In this document: in pieces, positions 30,155-38,174 of the stretch
Layout: each line of letters starts with the position of its first letter
Numbering within the stretch: position 1 is the stretch's first letter
Assembly: GCA_026005095.1 (NCBI GenBank)
Contig: BPKK01000004.1
Span: 124,001-188,000 of the forward strand
Length of the DNA: 64,000 bases
Source of the DNA: Silanimonas sp.
GTDB taxonomy: Bacteria; Pseudomonadota; Gammaproteobacteria; Xanthomonadales; Xanthomonadaceae
Reading direction: 5' to 3'
Made by a program: the position numbers and the translations under genes
Notes under the pieces: generated by a model
What the model was told of the DNA's origin: nothing
Seen by the model: the letters and a program-made list of their open reading frames with translations, nothing else
The model's database searches: none

Positions 30155-30823
30155 ATGCCTGCCGATGCCAGCCACCTGCCCCTGCCCTTCCGCCAACTCA
30201 AGCTGCGGCCGAAGACCCTGCTTCAGGTAGGGCGTGAAGGCGACTCGGCCACGCCCAGTGAATGGCAGTTCTGTGCTGCCATCGAGGGCAAGGGCCTGAT
30301 GCTGGCGCCGCTGCCCGGTGCCCGTATGTCGGCCCTGCCCACGGGCGCTGGGCTGCAGGTGCAGGGCTTCACCGGACAGTACGACTTCCATTTCAAGACT
30401 TCGGCGCTCGGCACCTTCGAGGTGCCCTTCGCCTACACCCTGCTCGCCTGGCCCGAGGAGGTTCGGGGCCGGCTGGTGCGCCAGGCCCTGCGCGTGCGCA
30501 CCCTGCTGCCGGCCCAGCTCTCCGCCCTGCCGGGCGGCGGCGAGCCGCGTGCCGCCGCGGTGCTCGACCTCAGCCTGACCGGCGCCCTGGTGGAGACGCC
30601 CGCACCGGTGGGAGCGCTCGGCGAGTCCCTGCGCATCAGCTTCGTGGTCGAGGTGGAGGGCGATCCCTTGCAGATCACCACCGAGGCGCGGATCTGCCAC
30701 CACCGCGCCATGGAAGGCCCGAGCCGGCAGCGCCTGGGCCTGAGCTTCCGGGCCCTGCCGCGGCAGGAGCGGCTGGCGCTCGCGGCCTACCTGCACGGGC
30801 TGGCAGCCTCGCTCGACGCCTGA
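30155..30823 (+). CDS. PilZ-domain cyclic di-GMP receptor-like protein
   Basis: A 222-residue protein with an N-terminal YcgR-like region (residues 1-105) and a C-terminal PilZ domain (about 106-215). The PilZ signatures are an arginine cluster RQALRVRTLLP and DLSLTGALVE (the D/NxSxxG motif), the residues that bind cyclic di-GMP. Such proteins act as flagellar brakes or regulators of secretion and polysaccharide production. It follows pyrC by 34 bases. Genes for cyclic di-GMP synthesis and breakdown lie elsewhere in the window. Confidence 0.8.
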   Translation: MPADASHLPLPFRQLKLRPKTLLQVGREGDSATPSEWQFCAAIEGKGLMLAPLPGARMSALPTGAGLQVQGFTGQYDFHFKTSALGTFEVPFAYTLLAWPEEVRGRLVRQALRVRTLLPAQLSALPGGGEPRAAAVLDLSLTGALVETPAPVGALGESLRISFVVEVEGDPLQITTEARICHHRAMEGPSRQRLGLSFRALPRQERLALAAYLHGLAASLDA

Positions 30824-30829
30824 GGCCGT

Positions 30830-32227
30830 TCAGACCTCCACCACGTCGCCGGGACGGGCCAGCGCCACGCGGGCCTGGAAGCGTTGGCGCAGGGCCTCGG
30901 CCATCGGCCGCCGCGCTTCGTCCTCGCCGTGCACCAGCCACACCGGCGGATGGCCGGGGATGCGCCCGTACCAGTCGAGCAGGCCGGGCTGGTCGGCATG
31001 GGCGGAGAGCCCGCCGATGGTGTGGCGGCGCGCCCGCACCGCCACCTCGCTGCCGAGGATGCGTACGTAGCCGGCCCCATCGACCAGCCGGCGCCCGAGG
31101 GTGCCGCGCGACTGGTAGCCGACGAAGACCACGTGGTTGCGTTCGACGGGCAGGCGCTGGCGCAGGTGGTGGCGCACCCGCCCGCCATTGGCCATGCCGG
31201 AGCCGGCGATGATGATGGCGCCGCGGTCGATGCGGTTGATGGCCATCGACTCCTCCACCGAGACCGCGAAATGCAGATTGGGCAGGCGAAGCGGGTGAGG
31301 GCGCTCGGCCCAGAGCCGCTTCGCCTCGGCATCGAACAGATCGCTGTGGCGCTCGTAGACCTCGGTGACCTTCGAGGCCATCGGGCTGTCGAGGAAGATC
31401 CGCCAGCGCCCGAGGCCCCAGTCCTCGAAATGCTGGGCGAACCAATACAGCAGCTCCTGCGTGCGGCCGACGGCAAAGGCCGGGATCACCACGTTGCCGC
31501 GGCCCTCCCAGGCCTCGCGGAACAGGGCGCCGAGCTCCGCCACGGTGGCGGCGCGCTCGCGGTGGGCGCGGCCGCCATAGGTGGATTCGAGCAACACCAG
31601 GTCGGCCTGCGGCACCGGGGCGGCATCACGCAGGATCGGGGTGCCGCGCGGCCCGAGATCGCCCGAGAACACCAGGCACCGGGAGCCGGTGGCGCCGGCC
31701 TCGGCCAGCGCCACCGAGGCCGAGCCGAGGATGTGGCCGGCATCGCGCAACACCAGCTCGAGCCCCGGAAAAAGCGTGATCGGGCGGTCGTACTCCAGCG
31801 GTCGCAATTGCCGTGCCACCCGCGCCACATCGGCGAGGGTGTAGAGCGGTTCTAGGTCCTCGGCGTCGAACTCACGGCCCTCGGCACGGCGCCGGCGGGC
31901 ACGCTCGGCATCGGCCTCGGCCAGCCGCGCCGAGTCCTCCAGCATCACCGGCAGCAGATCGGCCGTGGCGCGGTGGGTGTAGATCGGACCGCGGAACCCG
32001 CGCTTCACCAGCAGGGGCAGGCGCCCGCTGTGGTCGATGTGAGCATGGCTCAGCACCACAGCATCGAGGCTGGCCGCATCGAAAGGGAAATCCTCGCGGT
32101 TGCGGGCCTCGTCCTCGCGGCTGCCCTGGCGAAGACCGCAATCCAGCAGCAGCCGCCGGCCGGCCGCCTCCACCTCGTGGAAGGAGCCGGTCACCTCGCC
32201 GGCAGCGCCGTGGAAGCGAACCTTCAC
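30830..32227 (-). CDS. Metallo-beta-lactamase/beta-CASP RNase-like hydrolase
   Basis: A 465-residue protein of the CPSF-like (YSH1/MBL-beta-CASP-RMMBL) group, likely an RNA endonuclease. It has SHAHIDHSGRLP (HxHxDH motif, about residues 61-72), FSGDLGPRGTP with a metal-bridging Asp, a beta-CASP insert (VVIPAFAVGRTQELLY) and the C-terminal RMMBL domain (GGLSAHADQPGLLDW). It starts at GTG 32227 with GGAG upstream, 12 bases after the S46 peptidase gene, so both are probably on one mRNA. The target RNA is unknown. Confidence 0.9.
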   Translation of the reverse strand: MKVRFHGAAGEVTGSFHEVEAAGRRLLLDCGLRQGSREDEARNREDFPFDAASLDAVVLSHAHIDHSGRLPLLVKRGFRGPIYTHRATADLLPVMLEDSARLAEADAERARRRRAEGREFDAEDLEPLYTLADVARVARQLRPLEYDRPITLFPGLELVLRDAGHILGSASVALAEAGATGSRCLVFSGDLGPRGTPILRDAAPVPQADLVLLESTYGGRAHRERAATVAELGALFREAWEGRGNVVIPAFAVGRTQELLYWFAQHFEDWGLGRWRIFLDSPMASKVTEVYERHSDLFDAEAKRLWAERPHPLRLPNLHFAVSVEESMAINRIDRGAIIIAGSGMANGGRVRHHLRQRLPVERNHVVFVGYQSRGTLGRRLVDGAGYVRILGSEVAVRARRHTIGGLSAHADQPGLLDWYGRIPGHPPVWLVHGEDEARRPMAEALRQRFQARVALARPGDVVEV

Positions 32228-32239
32228 CGTCGCTCCTCT

Positions 32240-34423
32240 TCAGCGGGCCGGGGGCGGGGCCTGCATCTCCTCGAGCAGGGCCGGGGCCGGGAACACGTTC
32301 TCCATCACCCAGAGCATGTAGCGCGAGTCCACGGCGATCATGCGGGTCATCTTCGGATCGAACACCCAGTTCGAGCTCACCGACTCCCAGTTGCCATCGA
32401 AGGCCAGGCCCACCAGCCGACCGCGGGCATCGAGCACCGGCGAGCCGGAGTTGCCGCCGGTGATGTCGAGGTCGGAGAGGAAGTTCACCGGCACGCTGCC
32501 AAGCGCGCTGTCCTCGCGGCCGCGGTACTGGCGCTCGCGGATCAGGTCGAGCTGCACCTTGGGTGAGTCGAAGGGCTCCTTACCGGTGTGCTTGGCGGCG
32601 AGCCCCTCCAGCGTGGTGAAGGGGGTGTAGGCCACGCCATCGCGCGGCACGTAACCGGTCACGTTGCCGAAGGTGATGCGCAGGCTGAGATTGGCATCCG
32701 GGTAGACATGCCCGCCCTGCAACTTGCGGTAGGCCTGCACGGCAGCGAGGAAGGCCGGGCGGTGCAGCAGGTTCTCGCCGACACGCGCCTTGGCCTCGTT
32801 CTCCATCGCCATGAAAGTGGGATGCAGGGCCACCGCCAGCTTCAGCAGCGGATCCTCGCTGGCCTCGAGTGCCGCACGGTCGGCAGTGAGCAAAGCGAGC
32901 CTGGCCTCGGTCGACTCCAGCGCAGTTGCGGCGTAAAGCCTTTCGAGCCCGGCGCGGATGGAGGCCTCGCTGCCATCCCCCACCAGGGCATCGAGGGCCG
33001 GCACGCGCTGGGCCGCCGGCAGTTTGGCGTACTCGCCGAGCCAGTAAGCCAGCAACTGCAGCTCCATGGCACGGGCATAGCGGCGCTCGAGCTGGCGCTG
33101 GCCACCCTCGATGGCCGGCAGATCGCGCTGCTGGAAGCCCGGCGCGCGCTCCAGGTCGGGCTTGGCCTTTTCGATCGAAAGCCGATAGAGCTGGCGCACG
33201 CTGGCCAGCAGGCCGGTATTGCCGATCTGGCCGAACACCAGGTCGCGCTCGCGGGTGGCCCGGGCCTTGGCGGCAAGCTCTACCAGGGCGCGGTAGGAAG
33301 CCAGGGCGGCACGGGCATCGAGCCCCTCGGCACCGCGGGCGCCGGCGCGCAGCCAATCGACCACGGCCTGCTCCTCGGCGCGCTTGCTGGCCTCGGCGTC
33401 GATACGGGCAAAGCCCTCCAGCTGGCCGTCCCAGTTCTTGGTGGCGTTGTTCCAATTGCGCACCGTGGCGGCGTACTTCACCGCGATGTCGGGATCGGCG
33501 GCACCCGCCTTCTCGACCAGGGCAATCATGGCCTTGAGGTGCCTGCCCACCACCGGGTACTGCCACTCGGCCACGTTGCGGAACTCATCGAGCAGGGCGT
33601 AACGGTTGGTGGTACCGGGGTAGCCCGCCACCATCACGAAGTCCCCCTCGCGCAGCGGCGTATCGGCCAGCTTCAGCCAGTGCTTCGGACGGTAGGGCAC
33701 GTTGTCCTTCGAGTAGGGCGCGGGCTTGCCGTCCGGGCCGACGTAAGCGCGGTAGAAGGTGAAGTCGCCGGTGTGGCGCGGCCACATCCAGTTGTCGATG
33801 TCGCCGCCGTAGGCGCCGATGGCATCCGGCGGCGCGTAGGCGAGGCGCACGTCGCGGATCTCGAGCTGGCGGAACAGGCGGAAGGTCTGGCCGCCGAAGA
33901 AGGAGTACAGGGTGCAGCGGTAGCCCGGCTCGCTCTCGCATTCGGCGATCAGGGCCTTCTGCTTCGCCTCCACCGCCGCCTGCCGCGACAGGCCGTCCTT
34001 GGCACTCCGAATCACCGCCTGCATCTCCGCAGTCACATCAGTGATGCGATCCATCACGAATACCCGGGCGTTGGGGCCGGCCGACAGCTCCTCGGCGCGG
34101 CTCGCCGCATTGAAGCCGAGGGTCATCAGATTCTTCTCGGCGGTGGAATTGAGCTGGATGGCGCCATACGCACAGTGGTGGTTGGTGGCCACCAGGCCCT
34201 CCGGCGAAACGAAGCTGGCGGTGCAGCCGCCCAGCGCCACCACTGCGCCCATCGGATCTCCAGTGAGGTCGGCGAGCTGCTCCGGCGGGAGCGCGAGCCC
34301 GGCGGCCTTCAGCGGGCCGGCGATCTCCGGCAGCTGCTGGGGCACCCACATGCCCTCGCGGGCGAGGCTGGCGGTGGCAAGGAGCGAGGCCGCGACGGCG
34401 GCGGCGAGCGGGAATCGGCGCAT
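32240..34423 (-). CDS. S46-family dipeptidyl-peptidase, DPP7-like
   Basis: A periplasmic serine dipeptidyl-peptidase of family S46, which removes N-terminal dipeptides. It has a clear signal peptide (MRRFPLAAAVAASLLATASLA). The histidine lies in ATNHHCAYGAIQ, the aspartate probably in GDIDNWMWPRHTGDF, and the catalytic Ser is S659 in GGNSGSPVL. Eighteen residues after this serine stands glycine (FDGNWES), as in DPP7, rather than the DPP11 arginine, so it should prefer hydrophobic or uncharged residues over Asp/Glu at P1. ATG 34435 adds four residues and is an alternative start. Confidence 0.92.
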   Translation of the reverse strand: MRRFPLAAAVAASLLATASLAREGMWVPQQLPEIAGPLKAAGLALPPEQLADLTGDPMGAVVALGGCTASFVSPEGLVATNHHCAYGAIQLNSTAEKNLMTLGFNAASRAEELSAGPNARVFVMDRITDVTAEMQAVIRSAKDGLSRQAAVEAKQKALIAECESEPGYRCTLYSFFGGQTFRLFRQLEIRDVRLAYAPPDAIGAYGGDIDNWMWPRHTGDFTFYRAYVGPDGKPAPYSKDNVPYRPKHWLKLADTPLREGDFVMVAGYPGTTNRYALLDEFRNVAEWQYPVVGRHLKAMIALVEKAGAADPDIAVKYAATVRNWNNATKNWDGQLEGFARIDAEASKRAEEQAVVDWLRAGARGAEGLDARAALASYRALVELAAKARATRERDLVFGQIGNTGLLASVRQLYRLSIEKAKPDLERAPGFQQRDLPAIEGGQRQLERRYARAMELQLLAYWLGEYAKLPAAQRVPALDALVGDGSEASIRAGLERLYAATALESTEARLALLTADRAALEASEDPLLKLAVALHPTFMAMENEAKARVGENLLHRPAFLAAVQAYRKLQGGHVYPDANLSLRITFGNVTGYVPRDGVAYTPFTTLEGLAAKHTGKEPFDSPKVQLDLIRERQYRGREDSALGSVPVNFLSDLDITGGNSGSPVLDARGRLVGLAFDGNWESVSSNWVFDPKMTRMIAVDSRYMLWVMENVFPAPALLEEMQAPPPAR

Positions 34424-34459
34424 GGGCGGTTCCATGGGAGGGGAGAGGAAAACCGCTCG

Positions 34460-34465
34460 AGTCTA
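34460..34465 (-). promoter_or_regulatory. Possible -10 of the S46 peptidase gene
   Basis: TAGACT on the minus strand lies 24 bases before ATG 34435 and 36 before ATG 34423. It sits opposite the -10 of the divergent EAL gene. Confidence 0.3.
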
Positions 34466-34550
34466 CCCTCGCCCGAGGGCCCTCCCCCCTGCCGGAAGTC
34501 CCGGGGCCGGCTTCACCCCGGCCCGCCTTCCGGACGGCGGGTGGCATGCC

Positions 34551-34556
34551 TAGACT
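34551..34556 (+). promoter_or_regulatory. Possible -10 of the EAL gene
   Basis: GCCTAGACT contains TAGACT, with a poor -35 (TTCCGG, 34528-34533) 17 bases upstream. The leader is about 30 bases and contains CCGGAGCC. Confidence 0.35.
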
Positions 34557-34591
34557 GGCCGGACCTCTACCGGAGCCACCGCCCCCCCCGC

Positions 34592-36607
34592 ATGGACACC
34601 CTGCAGGTCCTCGTCCTGCTCACGGCCCTGCAGGCGCTGGCGGCCTTCGCCATGGGCGGCATCGCCCTGGCGGTGGGCGGCGAGCGCCTGGCCCTCACCA
34701 AGTCCCTGGTGGCGCTCGGCTTCGCCGCCCTCGGTGGCTACTTCGCCCTCTCGCTCGTCGCCTTTCTGCTTGCCGGGGCCGGGCCGCAGTGGGCCAATAC
34801 GCGCACGCTCTCCAGCCTGCTCGCGCAGTTCTCGAACCTGCTGCATCTCGGCCTGCTCGGGCTGGCGCTGTGGATCGCCCGCCACCGCCAGCCCCTGCGC
34901 AAGCGCCGCGTCGTCGCCATGGTCCTGGCCGCCCTGGCGGGCGCGCTCATCCTCACCCTGCCCGGCGCCTTCGACCTACAGGCCGGAGCCCTGCGCAACC
35001 TGTTGCGCCTCGGGGGACGCTCGCTCATCACCGCGCTGGTCTACGCCGTCATCGCCCTGGTGATCCTGCGCTACCGACCTCCGGAAGGCCGCAGCCTCGG
35101 CTACTGGCTGGTGCTCTGCGCTTTCGGCCTGCTGGCCCTCTTCAATGCCATCAACGCCAGCCTGTTCTTCGTGCCGGACTGGCTACCACTGGCCCCCGAG
35201 GGCTCGGCCTGGCTGCAGCTCGGGCTGCTGCTCTCCCTGCTGCTGCTCGCCATCGCCATGCTGGTCTGGCTGCAGGAGCGCACCCAGGCGGTGGTGGAGG
35301 CACGCACCATCACCGCCGAACGCATGGTGCATCTCGATGAAGCGAGCGGGCTTACCAACCGCAACGGCCTGCTGAGGCGGATCGAGGACAGCACCGGCCC
35401 CAACACGCCTCTCACCCTGCTGGTGCTGCACGTGCAGCGCTTCGCCCTGCTGGAGCGCACCCTCGGCCCGACCTGGACCCTGGAAGCCCTGCGCCGGCTC
35501 GGCGAGGCCCTGGGCCGGAGCCGGCCGCACCAGCTGCTCGGCGTGGCCCGGGTCGACAGCGACCGGCTGGCCGTGGCCATCGCCGCCGACGGCTCGCTGG
35601 CCGATGCCGACGTGCTGGCCCGGCGCCGCGAGGCCGAGAACACCGCACTCACTCTCGGCCATCCAGTGGCGGTGAGCTTCGGCTACGCCGTGCGCCAGCA
35701 GCGCGAGGCCGCCGCCTCCCTGTTGGCCTCGGCCTGCCTCGCCCAGGAGAAGGCCGAGGCCTCGGGCATGCGCATGCTGCGCTTCGAGCCCGAACAGGCC
35801 CGCTCCGATGCCGACGAGGTGGAGATCGTCGGGGCGCTCTACCGGGCCCTCGGCGAGGATCAGCTGTTCCTCGAATTCCAGGGCATCTTCGAGGCCGGCA
35901 ACGGGGAGCTCGACAGCGTCGAGGCCCTGATCCGCTGGCGCCACCCCAGCCAGGGGCTGCTGCCCCCGGGGCGCTTCCTGCCAGCAGCGGAACGCAACGG
36001 CCTGATGAGCGAGATCGACACCTGGGTGCTCGACCGCGTCTGTCGCCACCTGCGCGAACGCCGCGAGCAGGGCCTGCCGCTGGTACCGGTGGCGATGAAT
36101 CTCTCGGCCGGCTCGCTGCTGGACGCCGGGCTGGTGGCGGCGGTGGAGGCCCAGCTGCGGCGCAACGGCTTGCCGCCTTCGCTGCTGGAACTGGAGATCA
36201 CCGAATCGGCGGCCATGCTCGACCCCGGGCGGGCGAGCAGCATGATCGATGCCCTGCGCGCGCTGGGCGTACGGGTGGCGCTGGACGACCTCGGTACCGG
36301 CTATTCCTCGCTCTCGCACCTGCGCGACCTGCGCAGCGACCGGCTGAAGATCGACCGCAGCTTCATCGGCGATCCGAAGCCCTTCGGCCGCGCCATCGCC
36401 GCGGCCATCGCTGCCCTGGGCCGGTCCTTGGGCACCGATGTGGTGGCCGAGGGCGTGGAGACCCCCGAGCAGCTCGCCTTCTGCCGCGCCGCCGGGGTGC
36501 CCAAGCTGCAGGGCTGGCTGCTGCACCGCCCCGCGGCGGAATGGCCGCCGCTGCGCGTCGCCCTGCCCGAGCCGGCGGCCGGCGGCGACGCCCCCCCCCC
36601 GATATAA
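34592..36607 (+). CDS. Membrane degenerate-GGDEF/EAL protein (cyclic di-GMP phosphodiesterase type)
   Basis: A 671-residue protein with about seven predicted transmembrane helices (residues 1-230), a GGDEF-like domain (250-400) and an EAL domain (410-655). The GGDEF position reads VDSDR, so cyclase activity is not expected. The EAL domain keeps EALIRWRHP, MNLSAG, LEITES, DDLGTGYSSL, KIDRSF and EGVETPEQ, so it should hydrolyse cyclic di-GMP, possibly with the GGDEF part as a regulator. The last codons run through ten consecutive cytosines (36591-36600), and the tdh -10 box overlaps the stop codon. Confidence 0.9.
   Translation: MDTLQVLVLLTALQALAAFAMGGIALAVGGERLALTKSLVALGFAALGGYFALSLVAFLLAGAGPQWANTRTLSSLLAQFSNLLHLGLLGLALWIARHRQPLRKRRVVAMVLAALAGALILTLPGAFDLQAGALRNLLRLGGRSLITALVYAVIALVILRYRPPEGRSLGYWLVLCAFGLLALFNAINASLFFVPDWLPLAPEGSAWLQLGLLLSLLLLAIAMLVWLQERTQAVVEARTITAERMVHLDEASGLTNRNGLLRRIEDSTGPNTPLTLLVLHVQRFALLERTLGPTWTLEALRRLGEALGRSRPHQLLGVARVDSDRLAVAIAADGSLADADVLARRREAENTALTLGHPVAVSFGYAVRQQREAAASLLASACLAQEKAEASGMRMLRFEPEQARSDADEVEIVGALYRALGEDQLFLEFQGIFEAGNGELDSVEALIRWRHPSQGLLPPGRFLPAAERNGLMSEIDTWVLDRVCRHLRERREQGLPLVPVAMNLSAGSLLDAGLVAAVEAQLRRNGLPPSLLELEITESAAMLDPGRASSMIDALRALGVRVALDDLGTGYSSLSHLRDLRSDRLKIDRSFIGDPKPFGRAIAAAIAALGRSLGTDVVAEGVETPEQLAFCRAAGVPKLQGWLLHRPAAEWPPLRVALPEPAAGGDAPPPI
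36591..36600. repeat. Ten-cytosine homopolymer
   Basis: A run of exactly ten C lies just before the EAL gene stop codon and three bases ahead of the tdh TATAAT box. Slippage here would alter only the EAL tail but would move the spacing upstream of the tdh promoter. It is also a likely place for sequencing error. Confidence 0.85.
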
Positions 36608-36608
36608 T
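36603..36608 (+). promoter_or_regulatory. Putative -10 of tdh
   Basis: A perfect TATAAT overlaps the EAL stop codon and leaves 41 bases before ATG 36650. The region where a -35 should lie is GC-only with the C tract, so the promoter may rely on an activator. Confidence 0.5.
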
Positions 36609-36649
36609 CCGCGGCATCCGGGCAGCGTGCCCGAGGGAGCAGCGAGCCG

Positions 36650-37684
36650 ATGGGCATGACGATGAAGGCGCTGGTGAAGCGCCACGCCGAGAAAGGCATC
36701 TGGATGGAGGAGGTGCCGGTGCCACGGCCCGGGCCCAACGAGGTGCTGATCAAGCTCGAGAAAACCGCCATCTGCGGCACCGACCTGCACATCTACAAGT
36801 GGGACGAGTGGAGCCAGCGCACCATCCGGCCCGGCCTCGTCATCGGTCATGAATTCGTCGGCCGCATCGTCGAGCTCGGTCCCGGCGTCACCGGCTACAA
36901 AGTCGGCGACCGTGTCTCGGCCGAGGGCCACATCGTCTGCGGCCACTGCCGTAACTGCCGCGCCGGCCGCCAGCACCTGTGCCCCAACACCGTGGGCATC
37001 GGCGTGAACCGCGACGGCGCTTTCGCCGAATACATCGCCATGCCGGCCGCCAATCTTTGGCCGATCCCGGACCAGATCCCGAGCGAGCTCGCCGCCTTCT
37101 TCGACCCCTACGGCAACGCCGCGCACTGCGCGCTGGAATTCGACGTGGTGGGCGAGGACGTGCTGATCACCGGTGCCGGCCCGATCGGCATCATCGCCGC
37201 CGGTATCTGCAAGCACATCGGCGCGCGCAATGTGGTGGTCACCGATGTCAACGACTACCGGCTCAAACTCGCCGCCGACATGGGCGCCACCCGGGTGGTG
37301 AACGTCGCCAACCAGAGCATCAAGGACGTGATGAAGGACCTGCACATGGAGGGCTTCGACGTCGGTCTGGAGATGAGCGGCAACCCGCGCGCCTTCAACG
37401 ACATGCTCGAGTGCATGTACCACGGCGGCAAGATCGCCCTGCTCGGCATCCTGCCCAAGGGCACCGGCGTGGACTGGGACAGGATCATCTTCAAGGGCCT
37501 CACCCTGCACGGCATCTACGGCCGGCGCATGTACGAGACCTGGTACAAGATGACCCAGATGGTGCTCACCGGTTTCCCGCTGCAGAAGGTACTCACCCAC
37601 CAGATCCACATCGACGACTTCCAGAAGGGCTTCGACCTGATGGAGGCCGGCCACTGCGGCAAGGTGGTCTGCAGCTGGAACTAA
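36650..37684 (+). CDS. tdh: L-threonine 3-dehydrogenase
   Basis: Tdh oxidises L-threonine to 2-amino-3-ketobutyrate with NAD; the product is then cleaved by Kbl to glycine and acetyl-CoA. The 344-residue zinc alcohol dehydrogenase-family protein has the catalytic zinc Cys in [24 protein letters not shown], the structural zinc cysteines [15 protein letters not shown] and the cofactor-binding GAGPIG. ATG 36650 has a GGGAG ten bases upstream; the E. coli start corresponds to the third ATG (36662). kbl is present but 2.8 kb downstream rather than adjacent. Confidence 0.96.
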   Translation: MGMTMKALVKRHAEKGIWMEEVPVPRPGPNEVLIKLEKTAICGTDLHIYKWDEWSQRTIRPGLVIGHEFVGRIVELGPGVTGYKVGDRVSAEGHIVCGHCRNCRAGRQHLCPNTVGIGVNRDGAFAEYIAMPAANLWPIPDQIPSELAAFFDPYGNAAHCALEFDVVGEDVLITGAGPIGIIAAGICKHIGARNVVVTDVNDYRLKLAADMGATRVVNVANQSIKDVMKDLHMEGFDVGLEMSGNPRAFNDMLECMYHGGKIALLGILPKGTGVDWDRIIFKGLTLHGIYGRRMYETWYKMTQMVLTGFPLQKVLTHQIHIDDFQKGFDLMEAGHCGKVVCSWN

Positions 37685-37690
37685 AGCCCC

Positions 37691-37711
37691 GCGGCGGCCG
37701 TCCGCCGCCGC
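37691..37711 (+). terminator. GC-rich hairpin after tdh
   Basis: GCGGCGGC and GCCGCCGC form a perfect 8-base stem with a 5-base loop, seven bases past the tdh stop, followed by TTCCCC. The T tract is too short for a firm intrinsic terminator. It may reduce read-through into the GNAT gene. Confidence 0.4.
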
Positions 37712-37737
37712 TTCCCCACCCCCGGAGGGCCTTGCGC

Positions 37738-38172
37738 ATGTGCCCTGCTTCCACCGTCAGGATCACGGTCGACCCGGACATGGACGGCGAGAAGGCGATG
37801 GCGATCCGCGAGATGCTGCGCGACTACAACGCGCGCTTCATCGGCCGCCCGGCCTGGGTGCCACTGGTGCTCACCGCGCTCGACTGCGAGGAAGAACTGG
37901 TGGGCGGCCTGGTCGGCGAGTACGGCCTGGGCTGGCTGCACATCACCATGCTCGCCGTCGCGCCGGAGCGCCGGCGCACCGGCATCGGCGCCCAGCTCAT
38001 CGAACAGGCCGAGCACTGGGCCCGGGCCCGCGGGGCGCTGGGGGTGAACCTGGAGACCATCGAGTTTCAGGCGCTCGGCTTCTACGAGCGCCTCGGTTAC
38101 CGGAAGTTCGGGGAACAGGTGGACAATCCTCCGGGGTACGTCCGCTACTACCTCGAAAAACGTCTCGACTGA
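37738..38172 (+). CDS. GNAT-family N-acetyltransferase
   Basis: A 144-residue acetyltransferase of the GNAT superfamily. The acetyl-CoA-binding segment is LAVAPERRRTGIGAQLIEQAEHWARARGA (about residues 74-102), with the Q/RxxGxG/A loop as RRTGIG. LETIEFQALGFYERLGYRKFG is the C-terminal motif. The substrate is unknown. GGAGGG precedes the ATG. The following unknown gene starts three bases after its stop, so they are probably co-transcribed. Confidence 0.85.
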   Translation: MCPASTVRITVDPDMDGEKAMAIREMLRDYNARFIGRPAWVPLVLTALDCEEELVGGLVGEYGLGWLHITMLAVAPERRRTGIGAQLIEQAEHWARARGALGVNLETIEFQALGFYERLGYRKFGEQVDNPPGYVRYYLEKRLD

Positions 38173-38174
38173 CG

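Noticed and set aside
34583-34590. C-run before the EAL start as a phase-variation site
   Set aside because: It lies in the untranslated leader and is short; there is no sign that a change in length would alter the frame.
32588-34591. Long upstream extension of the EAL gene frame
   Set aside because: It is antisense to the S46 peptidase. The membrane protein begins naturally at ATG 34592, next to a -10 and a short leader.
35183-37654. 823-codon minus-strand frame opposite the EAL and tdh genes
   Set aside because: It runs antisense to two strong genes and has no domain of its own.
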